From Mucilaginibacter endophyticus (GTDB lineage Bacteria; Bacteroidota; Bacteroidia; Sphingobacteriales; Sphingobacteriaceae): 64,000 nucleotides of DNA. Position 1 is the first letter of the stretch, and every line of letters starts with the position of its first letter. Below the pieces are notes generated by a model. It saw only the letters and a program-made list of their open reading frames with translations, ran no database searches and was not told the origin of the DNA. Both the position numbers and the translations under genes were made by a program. Shown piece after piece: positions 15,974 through 26,000 of the stretch. Where the stretch lies: positions 62,001 through 126,000 of the forward strand of contig NZ_QPCG01000007.1 of assembly GCF_003351025.1 (NCBI RefSeq), given 5' to 3'.

Positions 15974-17164
15974 TTATGATTTTACTATAATCTTCCTCCC
16001 GTTAATTGTGAAGTTTAAGCCGCTTGTTTTAAGGATCTCAAATATTTGTGACACAGGTACATTGCGCGAGATACGCCCCATGTAATGTTTTTGCGCTGTT
16101 TTGCCCTGATACTCTACATCCACATCATACCAGCGGGATAGCTGGCGCATAATGGTTTGCAGATCGGTATTGCTGAAAACAAATTTTCCGTTTTTCCAGG
16201 CCACTGCCTCGTCAATGTTGGCATTCTCATTAATGTTGATGTTGCTTAAAGTGTTGACAGCCTGCTCGCCCGGTTTTATTTTAACCGACTGGCCTGTATT
16301 GCTGGTAACCCTTACGCTGCCTTCGAGCAGGGTGGTTTTAGTAGCGCCCTCATCGGTATAGCTGTTGATGTTAAAATGCGTGCCTAACACAGTAACGGTC
16401 TGGCTCGCGGTTTTTACGTTAAAGGGTTTTGAAGGATCTTTACTTACCTCAAAATAGGCCTCACCGGTAAGTTCAACCCTGCGCTCATTGCCTGTAAAAG
16501 CAGTTGGATATTTCAGTGATGAAGCCGCGTTTAGCCAAACTTTTGTGCCGTCGGGCAAAACAACCTGGTATTGACCGCCCCGTGGGGTAGCCAGCATATT
16601 CATGGCAATAGTTTCGGCAGGAGCGGGGGCAGCAGGCTCTTGAGTTTCATGCGCAGCCTCATAAACAACCTTGCCATTCTCATCTTCCCTAATCAGCACA
16701 TTTTGCTGACTGGCAATTTGCCCGTGTTTGGCGCTATCCAAAACTATAGTCGAGCCATCGGCCAGGGTAAGTACAGCTTTATTTGTTCCCGGAGGGATGT
16801 CTTTATGCTGATTGGCCAGGTTTTGTGGCTGCTCCGCTGGGCGGCGTTTATTTAGGGGAATAGCCAACGCAGCCAGTAAAAGCACGGCTGCGGCGTATCC
16901 AATCCACCGCAGTTTGTTATTTTTGCGTTTAAACCCCGTGCTTTTGGTAATATTATGCCATGCTTTAGCCTTATCAGTTGCTGAAAAGGTTTCCAGCTCA
17001 TTATTGAGCAGATGTTCATCGGTTAGTTTTTTGAATAATTCCTGGTTGCGGGCATCAGCCTGAAGCCATTGGTCAAGCTGGAGTTTTTCCTGTTCGCTCA
17101 GCTCGTTTCGCATATATTTCGCGATCAGCTGGCCCAGGTCAAAGTATGAGTCGTAATTATTCAT
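15974..17164 (-). CDS. FecR-family anti-sigma factor
   Basis: The 396-residue inner-membrane protein transmits the receptor signal to the ECF sigma factor. An N-terminal cytoplasmic anti-sigma region (about 1-80, with LIAKYMRNELSEQEKLQLDQ) is followed by one TM helix (about 86-106). The periplasmic FecR domain (about 190-290) contains LPDGTKVWLNAASSLKYP and GEAYFEV. The C-terminal DUF4974-like domain (about 325-395; FSNTDLQTIMRQLSRWYDV) probably contacts the STN domain of the receptor. The arrangement sigma-FecR-receptor on one strand is the standard Bacteroidota trans-envelope signalling unit. Confidence 0.92.
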   Translation of the reverse strand: MNNYDSYFDLGQLIAKYMRNELSEQEKLQLDQWLQADARNQELFKKLTDEHLLNNELETFSATDKAKAWHNITKSTGFKRKNNKLRWIGYAAAVLLLAALAIPLNKRRPAEQPQNLANQHKDIPPGTNKAVLTLADGSTIVLDSAKHGQIASQQNVLIREDENGKVVYEAAHETQEPAAPAPAETIAMNMLATPRGGQYQVVLPDGTKVWLNAASSLKYPTAFTGNERRVELTGEAYFEVSKDPSKPFNVKTASQTVTVLGTHFNINSYTDEGATKTTLLEGSVRVTSNTGQSVKIKPGEQAVNTLSNININENANIDEAVAWKNGKFVFSNTDLQTIMRQLSRWYDVDVEYQGKTAQKHYMGRISRNVPVSQIFEILKTSGLNFTINGRKIIVKS

Positions 17165-17514
17165 TTTTCCTTTTCGTACATAAAGACACCTTCACTTTAA
17201 AAGTGGATAAAGCGAAGTGAATATTTTTTTTAGCGATTGAAAATTACGTTTGGAATAACGCGTAAATAGGAGGCACCTACGGAGCCAAAACACATGTCTT
17301 GTTTTGCTACAAACACGTTACTCCTCCGGAGTTGTATAGTTTATGTCTTGTCCTGAAATGAGTTTACAGGTTTTAAGATAGTCCTGATTATGTATCTACA
17401 GTTTTCCAAACTCCGGAGGAGTAACGTGTTTGTAGAAATGAAAATCAAAAAGGATTGGCTCCGTAGGTGCCTCGTGTTGATAAAAAGATGAGGATAATAT
17501 AACAGGAGAAAAGT
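17165..17514. other. Gene-free gap holding a palindromic repeat
   Basis: No coding sequence is visible in these 350 bp. Most of it (17270-17473) is a family A palindromic element, described separately. The remaining bases next to the FecR start are A/T-rich and show no clear promoter box. Confidence 0.6.
17270..17473. repeat. Palindromic repeat element, family A copy 1
   Basis: The outer arms are a perfect 17-bp inverted repeat (17270-17286 with 17457-17473, core GGCACCTACGGAGCC). Inside them is a second, perfect 26-bp inverted repeat (17308-17333 with 17409-17434) containing CTCCGGAGGAGTAACG, with a 75-nt loop. It carries no ORF. The same outer word and a related inner hairpin recur at 29876-30507, so it is a dispersed non-coding repeat, probably MITE- or REP-like. 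Confidence 0.85.
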
Positions 17515-18108
17515 TTACCGCTTAAAAAAGCTCAAACCAATCGCTATAAAAGCAGTAAACATTTCGGGCGAAAGTTTTACGCGCATCAATTCAAGGGCGC
17601 GTTGCTTTTGTTTTTTAACGGTATTTACAGACATATCCAGCTCATCGGCAATTTCCTGGTTCTTTTTACCATCAAAATACCCCATGATTGATATAGTACG
17701 GTGACTTTCGGGTAATGAATGCAATGCGGCGTGAATTTCGGCTACAGCTTCGGCCGTAATGATAGCTTCAATTACCGGTGCTTCTTCCGGTTCTGTATTA
17801 CCTTGTTGCTGAATATAGGCTTCAATAACTTTACCATGCCGTATGGTATTTAGGCTTGCGTTACGAACTGTACTGTACAGGAAGTTTTTGATAGCTATCT
17901 TGTCCTGCACAACACTTTCGCGTTGGTTCCAGTATTTAATGAAAGCATCCTGTACAATATCTTCGGCCTGGTCTTTATCTTTGATAAACTGGAGAGAGAA
18001 GTATACCAGCCTGTCGTAATATTCTTTGAAGAGAACATCCAGATCAACATTTTCTGCTGAAGTGGTAGCGTTATTTTTTTGCCCAAAAATTCCCTTTACG
18101 ATACTCAT
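17515..18108 (-). CDS. ECF RNA polymerase sigma factor (FecI-like)
   Basis: The roughly 197-residue sigma-70 factor has region 2 at about residues 20-65 (YYDRLVYFSLQFIKDKDQAE, then DIVQDAFIKYWNQR) and region 4 at about 125-180 (LPESHRTISIMGYFDGKKNQ, then EIADELDMSVNTVKKQKQRA). It should direct transcription of the receptor operon when released by FecR. The frame continues upstream to 18153, but the ATG at 18108 (MSIVKGIFGQ) gives the normal N-terminus. It is followed by a 350-bp gap containing a palindromic repeat before fecR, so fecR may have a separate promoter. Confidence 0.92.
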   Translation of the reverse strand: MSIVKGIFGQKNNATTSAENVDLDVLFKEYYDRLVYFSLQFIKDKDQAEDIVQDAFIKYWNQRESVVQDKIAIKNFLYSTVRNASLNTIRHGKVIEAYIQQQGNTEPEEAPVIEAIITAEAVAEIHAALHSLPESHRTISIMGYFDGKKNQEIADELDMSVNTVKKQKQRALELMRVKLSPEMFTAFIAIGLSFFKR

Positions 18109-18323
18109 TTGTTTTTCTGGCAGAAATAAAACCTGAACCCAACGAAACAGCACTCATTGTGCCGGTAAAAACTTAATCCAAAATTGAATTTTACGTGTTT
18201 AATTTAGGTTAAATAGATGTTAACAAATGGGTTTTTGATGGTAACTTTTCAGTTGCAGAGAACCTACAGAAATAATAGCATCGATGGCTATAGTTTTTAG
18301 CAATGTATTGATTATCAAAATAA

Positions 18324-18359
18324 AAATCCCCTTATGCCAATATCGACATAAGGGGATTT
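18324..18359 (-). terminator. Terminator after the M16 peptidase gene
   Basis: AAATCCCCTTATG (18324-18336) pairs perfectly with 18347-18359 (13-bp stem, 10-nt loop). It is followed in the minus direction by a short T-rich stretch and lies 21 bp past the stop codon. Confidence 0.75.
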
Positions 18360-18380
18360 GCAGTCTGCTGCTATGTTAAC

Positions 18381-21239
18381 TTATTGCTTTGGCTTGCCAT
18401 CAACGTCAAGTTCAACAATAGGGTATCCCAATTTTTGTAAGCCCGGAGCAATCCTTGCTTTATCGCCAACAACTAAAATGATCATGTTATCCGGGATAAG
18501 ATATTTTGACGCGAGCGTATTGATCTCGGCAGGAGTAATGCTTGATAAGATCTTGTTTTGCTCATCAACATAAGTAGGCTTCAAATCATACTCTTGAATG
18601 CGTGATAAAAACGCTGCTTTTTGTGCGTTGGTTTCATAACGGCGTGCATCACTCTGACCGATGGAGGTCTGAGTGAACTTCAATTCGTCGGGAGTAATGC
18701 CTGTTTTTTGATAATTGGTGATCTCCTTCATGAATTCAACCACCGAACTATCTGTAGCCGTAGCCAATACCCCGGCCGATGCGGTGAAGTCGCCGCCATA
18801 TTTACCCGAGCTGAATGATGAGCGGGCACCATAAGTCCAGCCCTTTTTCTCCCGCAGGTTAAGGTTGATGTGGCTGTTGAACGCGCCGCCTAAAATGTAG
18901 TTGGCAATGTTCAGTTTATAATAATCGCCGGTGGCATCATAGTTAAGTTTATCAAGATACCCGATCCGGATCTCTGATTGCGCTGCACCCGGGATATCAA
19001 CCAGGTACAGTGTAGTTTTATCAAACGTTTTGCCTTCAACCGGAGCAGGGACGGTTACTTTTTTATCTTTCCATGAGTTTAAGAAAGCAAGGGCACTTTT
19101 TGCAGATGCTTCGCTTACATCGCCCACCACAACAATTTTTGTTAATGACGGAGCGAAGTTTTTATCGTAGTAATCCTGAACATCCTGCAAAGTTATACCG
19201 GCAACAGTTTCTTCGTTACCTCCGGCGGCGTAAGTACGTACGTTATCTGTACCGTACAGTATTTTGCTATAAACCGTGCTGGCAACACCTGCAGGCTGGG
19301 TTTTGGCCTGTTTAAAGCCCTCCAACGTTTGTTTCTTGATCCTGTCAAGCGCGTCCTGAGTAAATTTAGGGTGGTATAACCTTTCTTCCAGCAGCGACAT
19401 GGTTTTGCCCAGGTTTTTGGTGAGTGATGATACCTCGGCACCAATCTGGTCTAAACTGGCGTAAAAGGTAATACTGCTGCCCAGTTTATCCAGTTCGGAG
19501 TTGAAATCTTCAGCTGTATATTTCTGGGTTTCTTCGTTCATCATGCGGGCAACAATGTTTGCCAGGCCTGCCTTCGCCGGATCATTGATCGCAAACAAAC
19601 CACCGCCTTTAATAGCGATAGTCATAGACACCGAAGGAATCTCATTATTTTGTGTGCCAATGATATTGATACCATTTGGCGTATTGGCCGACCATATAGC
19701 CGGAACCTTAATAGCCGGGTTGGCGCCAACACCCGGTTTTGCAGCGCGGTCGAAACTGTCTTTAGGTTTGTGATAAACCAAACCTTTGTAACCATAATCG
19801 GGCGCTTTATAACCGGTTGTATCAACAGTGAAATTGTCAGGAGCTACCGGCTGCAAGTTGCCGCCTTTAGGCAATACGCTTAATATTACGGCAGGTTTGC
19901 CTTTAACGTATTGGTTATAAACGCGCATTACATCTTCTTTAGTAACCGCACGAATGGCAGCCAGTTCGCGGCCAATTTGGTTAGGGTTACCGGTGAAAGT
20001 TTGAGCCTGCGCCAGTTCTGACACTTTACCGCTTACGCTTGACAGGCTGTTGATGTAATCAGCTTCAGAGCTTGCTTTAAAGCGGGCCAGATCATCGTCG
20101 CTTACACCTTTTTTCTCAAATTCAACTAACGATTCATCTACCAGTTTCTTAGCATCGGCCAAAGTTTGACCAGGGAAAGGTACAACCCTAATGCTGATCT
20201 CGCCGGCAAGTTCTGTGTTAGATGAACCCATGGTTGCCTGTGCAGCCTTACGGGTTTTTACAAAGTTTTTATAAAATATAGAGTTACGTCCCTGACCGAT
20301 GATAGCCGATAATGCGTCCAACGGTGACATATCTTTGTCATAGATTTTAACTCCCGGATAACTGATGGATAACAGCGGGAATTTGGCGTAGTTGTCTGTA
20401 TAGGACACATACCTGTCGGCTTTTAATACCGGTGCCGGTAACGACATGTTTTTTACCATCGGGCCTCTTGGGATGCTGCCGAAATATTTGCTTACCCAGG
20501 CTAAGGTTTGCTTAGGATTAAGATCGCCGCCAATGGTTAGCGTGGCATTATTAGGGCCGTACCATCTCAGGAAAAAGTTTTTAAGATCGTTTACACCTAC
20601 TTTATTTAACTCCTCGATGTAACCAATGGTAAGCCATGAGTAGGGGTGACCATATGGATATAATGTTTTTGAAGCATACTGGCCAACTAAACCGTACGGA
20701 CGGTTATCATAATTCTGCCCGCGTTCGTTTTTTACAGTTGCACGCTGAACTTCAAATTTTTGTTGAGTAACAGCATCAAGCAGGAAACCCATTCTGTCAG
20801 ATTCCAGCCAAAGCATTTTTTCCAACTGGTTGGCCGGCACTGTTTCGTAATAATTGGTGCGGTCGCGGTTGGTTGATCCGTTCAGGGTACCGCCTGCTTC
20901 TGTAATGATCTTGAAGTGATCGCCATTTGCCACATGGTCCGACCCCTGGAACATCATGTGCTCGAAGAAATGCGCAAAGCCAGATTTACCTATCTCCTCG
21001 CGCGCCGAACCTACGTGATAGGTTATATCAACGTGAACAAGCGGGTCGGAATGGTCTTCGGCCAAAATAACGGTAAGGCCATTAGGTAATACATACTTTT
21101 CATAAGGGATCACCAGCTCGGTTCCCTTGCGGGTAACCTTTTCAATGAGCTTTGGCTGAGCACCGGTTTGAGCAGCGGCGTTAAAAGCCAGTACAGCAAT
21201 TGATGGGGCAATCAATGCATGCTTTAAATGTTTGATCAT
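18381..21239 (-). CDS. Periplasmic M16-family zinc metallopeptidase, two-domain
   Basis: The 952-residue protein has a signal peptide (ending AFNAAAQ) and two M16 (pitrilysin/insulinase) units. The N-terminal unit is the active one: inverted zinc motif HFFEH with His90, Glu93 and His94, and a downstream Glu in TVKNERGQNYDNRPYG. The C-terminal unit (about 500-940) lacks HxxEH and has the R/Y-rich segment GWTYGARSSFSSGKYGG typical of the partner half that grips substrate. It likely degrades peptides in the periplasm. It is a single gene with its own terminator and a gap of nearly 400 bp upstream. Confidence 0.93.
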   Translation of the reverse strand: MIKHLKHALIAPSIAVLAFNAAAQTGAQPKLIEKVTRKGTELVIPYEKYVLPNGLTVILAEDHSDPLVHVDITYHVGSAREEIGKSGFAHFFEHMMFQGSDHVANGDHFKIITEAGGTLNGSTNRDRTNYYETVPANQLEKMLWLESDRMGFLLDAVTQQKFEVQRATVKNERGQNYDNRPYGLVGQYASKTLYPYGHPYSWLTIGYIEELNKVGVNDLKNFFLRWYGPNNATLTIGGDLNPKQTLAWVSKYFGSIPRGPMVKNMSLPAPVLKADRYVSYTDNYAKFPLLSISYPGVKIYDKDMSPLDALSAIIGQGRNSIFYKNFVKTRKAAQATMGSSNTELAGEISIRVVPFPGQTLADAKKLVDESLVEFEKKGVSDDDLARFKASSEADYINSLSSVSGKVSELAQAQTFTGNPNQIGRELAAIRAVTKEDVMRVYNQYVKGKPAVILSVLPKGGNLQPVAPDNFTVDTTGYKAPDYGYKGLVYHKPKDSFDRAAKPGVGANPAIKVPAIWSANTPNGINIIGTQNNEIPSVSMTIAIKGGGLFAINDPAKAGLANIVARMMNEETQKYTAEDFNSELDKLGSSITFYASLDQIGAEVSSLTKNLGKTMSLLEERLYHPKFTQDALDRIKKQTLEGFKQAKTQPAGVASTVYSKILYGTDNVRTYAAGGNEETVAGITLQDVQDYYDKNFAPSLTKIVVVGDVSEASAKSALAFLNSWKDKKVTVPAPVEGKTFDKTTLYLVDIPGAAQSEIRIGYLDKLNYDATGDYYKLNIANYILGGAFNSHINLNLREKKGWTYGARSSFSSGKYGGDFTASAGVLATATDSSVVEFMKEITNYQKTGITPDELKFTQTSIGQSDARRYETNAQKAAFLSRIQEYDLKPTYVDEQNKILSSITPAEINTLASKYLIPDNMIILVVGDKARIAPGLQKLGYPIVELDVDGKPKQ

Positions 21240-21413
21240 TTGTGTTAATTGTTTAAGTAATAAGTCAGTCAGTAGATGCTTCCTTCAGCAAGCATCGAAA
21301 GCTACTATATTAAGCAATTTTATACTACTGGTTAATATTATTGCGATGTAATTTGATTTGTGTAACGGATTTGTGACGGGTGCTCTGTGAGGAATTGAGC
21401 TCATGCATTGACA

Positions 21414-21532
21414 ATTCCCTCCCTTGGGAGGGGTGCGTTAGGATTGAGTATTGGCAGGGAGGGGTTTATGCGACTTTGAAACGGCCTGGCACTCGCTGAA
21501 ACCCCTCCCTACACCCTCCCAGGGGAGGGAAT
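21414..21532. repeat. Palindromic repeat element, family B copy 1
   Basis: The outer arms are ATTCCCTCCC (21414-21423) with GGGAGGGAAT (21523-21532), each extended imperfectly to about 20 bp. The inner arms are AGGGAGGGGTTT (21456-21467) with its exact complement 21499-21510. It carries no ORF. The architecture (CCCTC-type outer palindrome plus inner GGGGTG/TTT hairpin) matches the element at 47867-47977. Confidence 0.75.
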
Positions 21533-21573
21533 CGCACAATCCCATGCTTTAAAAGGTTTCGGAATCCCTTTTA

Positions 21574-21607
21574 ACAAAAATGGGCGCCAACAAGCGCCCG
21601 TTTTTGT
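21574..21607 (-). terminator. Terminator of the first RND efflux operon
   Basis: GGGCGC (21582-21587) pairs with GCGCCC (21594-21599) with flanking A5/T5 runs; a T-run follows in the minus direction. It lies 17 bp beyond the outer-membrane factor gene. Confidence 0.75.
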
Positions 21608-21623
21608 TTGGTTAAATAATAAC

Positions 21624-23069
21624 TTATCTCCAGCCACCACCAACAGCCTGGTATAAATTAACCGAGCTTAAAAATATATCACGTTTAATGCCGGCCAATT
21701 CAAGCTCGGCATCAAGTACGCTGCGCTGGGCAGTGATGATCTCGAGGTAATTGGCCCGGCCAACAAGATATAGGTCGTTGGCAACAGAAAGGGCGTTGTT
21801 AAGCGCTTGCAACTCCTGTTGCTTAAACTCAAAGGCGCGGTTAAAATTCTCTATTCCGCTTAAATTGTTGTTCACCTCCTGGAAGCCCGACAGGATGCTT
21901 TTTTGATAATTGTACACCGCTATCTTTTGCTCGGCTATGGTTCGCTCATATTCGGCTTTGATAGCTTTGCGATTGAAGATAGGGGCGGTGATACCTCCTA
22001 AAATACCATAGGTAAACGAAGCCGGGTCAAATAATAGGTTTGCCCTGAAGCTGTTATAGCCAACATATGGAGTTAAAGTTAAAGTAGGGAAAAAGTTTGC
22101 CCTTGCCGCTTTAATATCGGCATTCATTGCTGTAAGCTCCAACTCGGCGCCGCGGATATCCGGGCGGTTCAATAACATTTGAGATGGGACACCGGTACCG
22201 ATAACTACAGGAAGCTTGGTTTTCATGATAGAAGTATCCCGTGATACTTTGCCCGAATAGCTCCCGGTTAAAAAACGAAGCTGGTTCTCGCTTTCGGTGA
22301 TTTGCTGGCGGGTGGTATACTCCAAGCCTTTTGTACGGGATAACTGCGCCTCAAACTGCTGAACTGCCAACTCCGTAGCACGACCACCAAGCTTTTGGAT
22401 TTTAACAATCTCCAGCGCATGCTCCTGGAGTTTGATGTTCTTTTTAATGATGCCTAATTCGGTATCATAAGCCAGCAACTGGTAATAAAGCCCAGCGATT
22501 TGGGCTGTAATTGCGGTTGTAACCAAACGATAACCGCTTTGACTGGCCAGGAATCTTGCAAAGGCCGCCTTTTTCTGATTGTTCAGCTTGCCCCAAAGGT
22601 CAACCTCCCATGAGCTTTGAAAGCCCAGGAAATAGTTAGGTACCGGGTTAGGGATACGCTGATCGCTGTTGATGTTATTTGAAAAATTGGTGTCATAATT
22701 ACCCACGCCGTTTTGGGTGTAATCGCCGTATTTTTCAACGCCGGCATTTGCAGCCAGATTTATGGTAGGTAAAAGCTTTGAAGCGTTGAAGCGGAGGTTA
22801 GCCCTTGCGGCTTCAACCCTTTGCAGGGCGCTTAACAAATCGGGATTGGCTTTAAGTGCTGTGTCGATGAGATTAACGAGTCTTTGATCGGCAAAAAACT
22901 GACCGATGGGCAGGCTTGCAACCGTTGCCGTATCGGTATTATTGTTAAATGTTGACGGCAGGTTGGCAGTTACTTCCTGGCCCGTGACCGGCTTATAGCT
23001 TTTGCAACCGGCCATGATTACCAGTAAAAGTGCCGTATTAAGTATATAGAAACTTGCTTTTTTTAGCAT
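21624..23069 (-). CDS. RND efflux outer-membrane factor (NodT/TolC-like lipoprotein)
   Basis: This 481-residue outer-membrane channel has a lipobox (VIMAGC, Cys22) and two outer-membrane-efflux repeats. Recognisable family segments are LIDTALKANPDLLSALQRVE, GFQSSWEVDLWGKL, MLLNRPDIRGAELEL and the C-terminal LVGRANYLEIITAQRSVLDA, ending in LYQAVGGGWR. It forms the exit duct for the permease and adaptor encoded upstream and is the last gene of the operon, 12 bp behind the permease. Confidence 0.94.
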   Translation of the reverse strand: MLKKASFYILNTALLLVIMAGCKSYKPVTGQEVTANLPSTFNNNTDTATVASLPIGQFFADQRLVNLIDTALKANPDLLSALQRVEAARANLRFNASKLLPTINLAANAGVEKYGDYTQNGVGNYDTNFSNNINSDQRIPNPVPNYFLGFQSSWEVDLWGKLNNQKKAAFARFLASQSGYRLVTTAITAQIAGLYYQLLAYDTELGIIKKNIKLQEHALEIVKIQKLGGRATELAVQQFEAQLSRTKGLEYTTRQQITESENQLRFLTGSYSGKVSRDTSIMKTKLPVVIGTGVPSQMLLNRPDIRGAELELTAMNADIKAARANFFPTLTLTPYVGYNSFRANLLFDPASFTYGILGGITAPIFNRKAIKAEYERTIAEQKIAVYNYQKSILSGFQEVNNNLSGIENFNRAFEFKQQELQALNNALSVANDLYLVGRANYLEIITAQRSVLDAELELAGIKRDIFLSSVNLYQAVGGGWR

Positions 23070-23081
23070 TGCAGATCTTGA

Positions 23082-26000
23082 TTAATTATTAACGATATCC
23101 AGTTCATGATGAACTACTTCTGTAGCCGGCTTCTTCTTTTTGTTCCGTTCGGCCAGGCCTGCGAAAATCACGTACAACCCCGGAATAAGGATCAAACCAA
23201 AGATGGTTCCCATCAACATGCCTCCGGCGGCAGCGGTACCTATGGAACGGTTACCCATAGCACCAGCGCCACTCGCTACGCACAACGGGATCAAGCCTGC
23301 AATAAATGCCAGCGAGGTCATGAGTATTGGCCGTAAACGGGAAACCGCGCCTTCAATAGCGGCCTTCAAAACGCTCAGGCCTTCTTTTTGCCGTTGGATA
23401 GCAAACTCAACTATCAGGATGGCGTTTTTGCCTAACAGGCCTATAAGCATCACCAGTGCCACCTGCGCGTAGATGTTGTTTTCGAGCCCGGTGATCTTCA
23501 AAAAGAAGAATGCTCCAAAAATACCCGTAGGCAGCGAAAGGATAACCGGAAGCGGCAGTAAAAAGCTCTCATACTGGGCGGCCAGCAACAGGTAAACGAA
23601 TATCAAACAGATCACGAAAATGTAGATGGCCTGGTTGCCCGACAGAATCTGCTCACGTGTCATACCCGACCATTCAAAGGCGTAACCTTTAGGAAGTTTT
23701 TCGGCTGCTATACGTTCAATGGCTTTAATAGCATCACCGCTGCTGAAACCTTTGTCGGCGTCACCAGTAACCATGGCTGATGTATACATATTGTAACGGG
23801 TAAGTTGTTCGGGGCCGAACACTTTTTCCATTTTGATAAACGTTGAGAACGGCACCATTTCGCCTTTGTCGTTTTTAACCTGCAGGTTTAATACATCCTC
23901 CGGGCGTGATCTGTACTCGGGCGAGGCTTGTACCATCACCTTATACATCTGCCCGAAACGGATAAAATTAGAGGCATAAAAGCTGCCCATCAACGTTTGA
24001 AGGGTGGACATGGCCTTATCAACAGTGATACCTTTCTGCGCGGCCGTTTGCTGATCGACAGAGATCATGTACTGCGGAAAATTAGGGTCGAAGCTGGTAA
24101 ATGCACCGGCAATCTCCGGCGAAGCGTTCAGCGCATCGACAAAGTTTTTGGTTACATCGGCGGCTTTTTGCAAATCACCCTGGCCACTTTTATCCAGTAC
24201 ACGGATTTCAAAACCACTGGCATTACCAAAGCCTGGTACAGTAGGCGGGGGAAAGAACTGGATAGAAGCATCGCCGATGTTTTTTGTTTTCGCGGTTAGC
24301 TCGGCAATGATATCATCTAACGACTCTTCACGCTCATCCCATGGTTTAAGGTTGATCATGGCCATACCGTATGATGCACCCGCTATCTCGTTCACCAAAC
24401 TGTAGCCAGAAAGCGTTGAAACCGATTCGATAGATTTCATTGATTTGGTTTTGGCTTCAATCTCTTTCAGCACCTGTTCGGTACGTTCAACAGTGGCGCC
24501 TGCAGGCGTTGTCACGTTTACGTAAAGCATGCCCTGGTCTTCAGTTGGGATAAAACCTGTCGGCAAAATAGCGCTGGTGCCCCAGGTTAGTATGAAGAAG
24601 CCTGCCAACAGTATCAACGTAATACCCTTGCGTGGCGACAGGTAAGTCATGAAGGTTGAATACTTATTCTGCAACCCGTTGTATTTATTGTTAAAGCCAC
24701 CAAAAAAGCGCTGCAATAAGGTTTTCTTTTGCGATGCAGGATTATGTTTAAGCATAATGGCGCAAAGGGCAGGGGTAAGTGTTAACGCGTTAACGCCCGA
24801 TATCACAATAGAGATAGCCAGCGTAAGCGAAAACTGCCTGTAAAACACACCAACTGGTCCCGACATGAAAGCCACCGGCACAAATACCGCCGACATTACC
24901 AGCGTAATAGCCACGATGGCCCCGCTGATCTCACGCATAGCGCTAACAGTGGCATCCATGGCGTTCATGTGGTTTTCGGTCATCTTTACGTGTACTGCTT
25001 CCACCACTACAATTGCGTTATCCACCACAATACCAATAGCCAGTACCAGGGCGAACAGCGTGAGCAGGTTGATGGAGAAACCCAGCATCTGCATAAAAAA
25101 CAGTGAGCCAATGAGGGCTACCGGCACGGCCAAAGCGGGAATTAAGGTAGACCTGAAATCTTGCAGGAAAATAAATACTACAATGAAAACCAGTATAAAA
25201 GCCTCAACCAGCGTACGTAATACTTCATGTATGGATGCATCCAAAAAGCGGGATACATCATAGTTTACGTTGAAGGTCATCCCGGCCGGGAAAGAGCTTT
25301 CCTTAAGCTCGGCCATGCGGGTTTTAATGTTATTGATAACGTCGCGGGCATTTGAGCCGGGGCGTTGTTTTATCATAATTGATGCCGAAGGCTTACCATC
25401 AGTATTGGATACCATACTGTAGGTTAACGAACCAAATTCAACATCAGCAATTTCTTTCAATCTTAATACCGAGCCATCTTCTTCTGCACGGATCACTATG
25501 TTTTCGTATTGTTTGGGCTCAAAAAACTTACCCGGATAGCGCAATACATATTGTAGCGCCTGCGGGGTTTTATCCGAGCTTTGGCCGGTTTTACCCGGTG
25601 CCGCTTCAACGTTTTGGGCACGAATAGCCTCTATCACCTCATCGGTAGATACCTTGTAGGCCATCATCCTGTCGGGTTTAAGCCATACACGCATGGAGTA
25701 TTCCTTAGCACCCATGATCTCGGCCCTACCTACACCTTCAATTCGCTTAAGTTCCTGCAAAACGTTGATATCGGTGAAGTTATAGATGAATTTCTCGTCC
25801 ATGCTGGTGTCCTGGCTCATGATGTTCAGGTACATCAGCATACTGTTTACTTCTTTTTCTGTGGTAACACCGGCTTTAATAACTTCTTCCGGCATTTCGT
25901 CAATAATGGTGGCCACACGGTTTTGAACGTTCACCGCGGCCTGGTCTGGGTCAACCCCAACGTTAAAGTAGATCTGGATCACCGTTAAACCGTCGTTACT

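Larger units (their letters stand above)
21240..21623. other. Gene-free gap upstream of the M16 gene
   Basis: No gene is seen. The gap contains a small leader hairpin (GATGCTT...AAGCATC, about 21275-21296), a family B palindromic element (21414-21532) and the efflux-operon terminator. Confidence 0.6.

Noticed and set aside
17165..17514. Insertion sequence in the sigma-FecR gap
   Set aside because: The inverted repeats enclose only about 170 bp with no transposase frame; at most a non-autonomous element.
24865..25263. Long open frame on the plus strand opposite the first RND permease (also 23140-23472 and 23928-24299)
   Set aside because: These are shadows of the permease coding strand with low-complexity, protein-unlike composition and no upstream signals.
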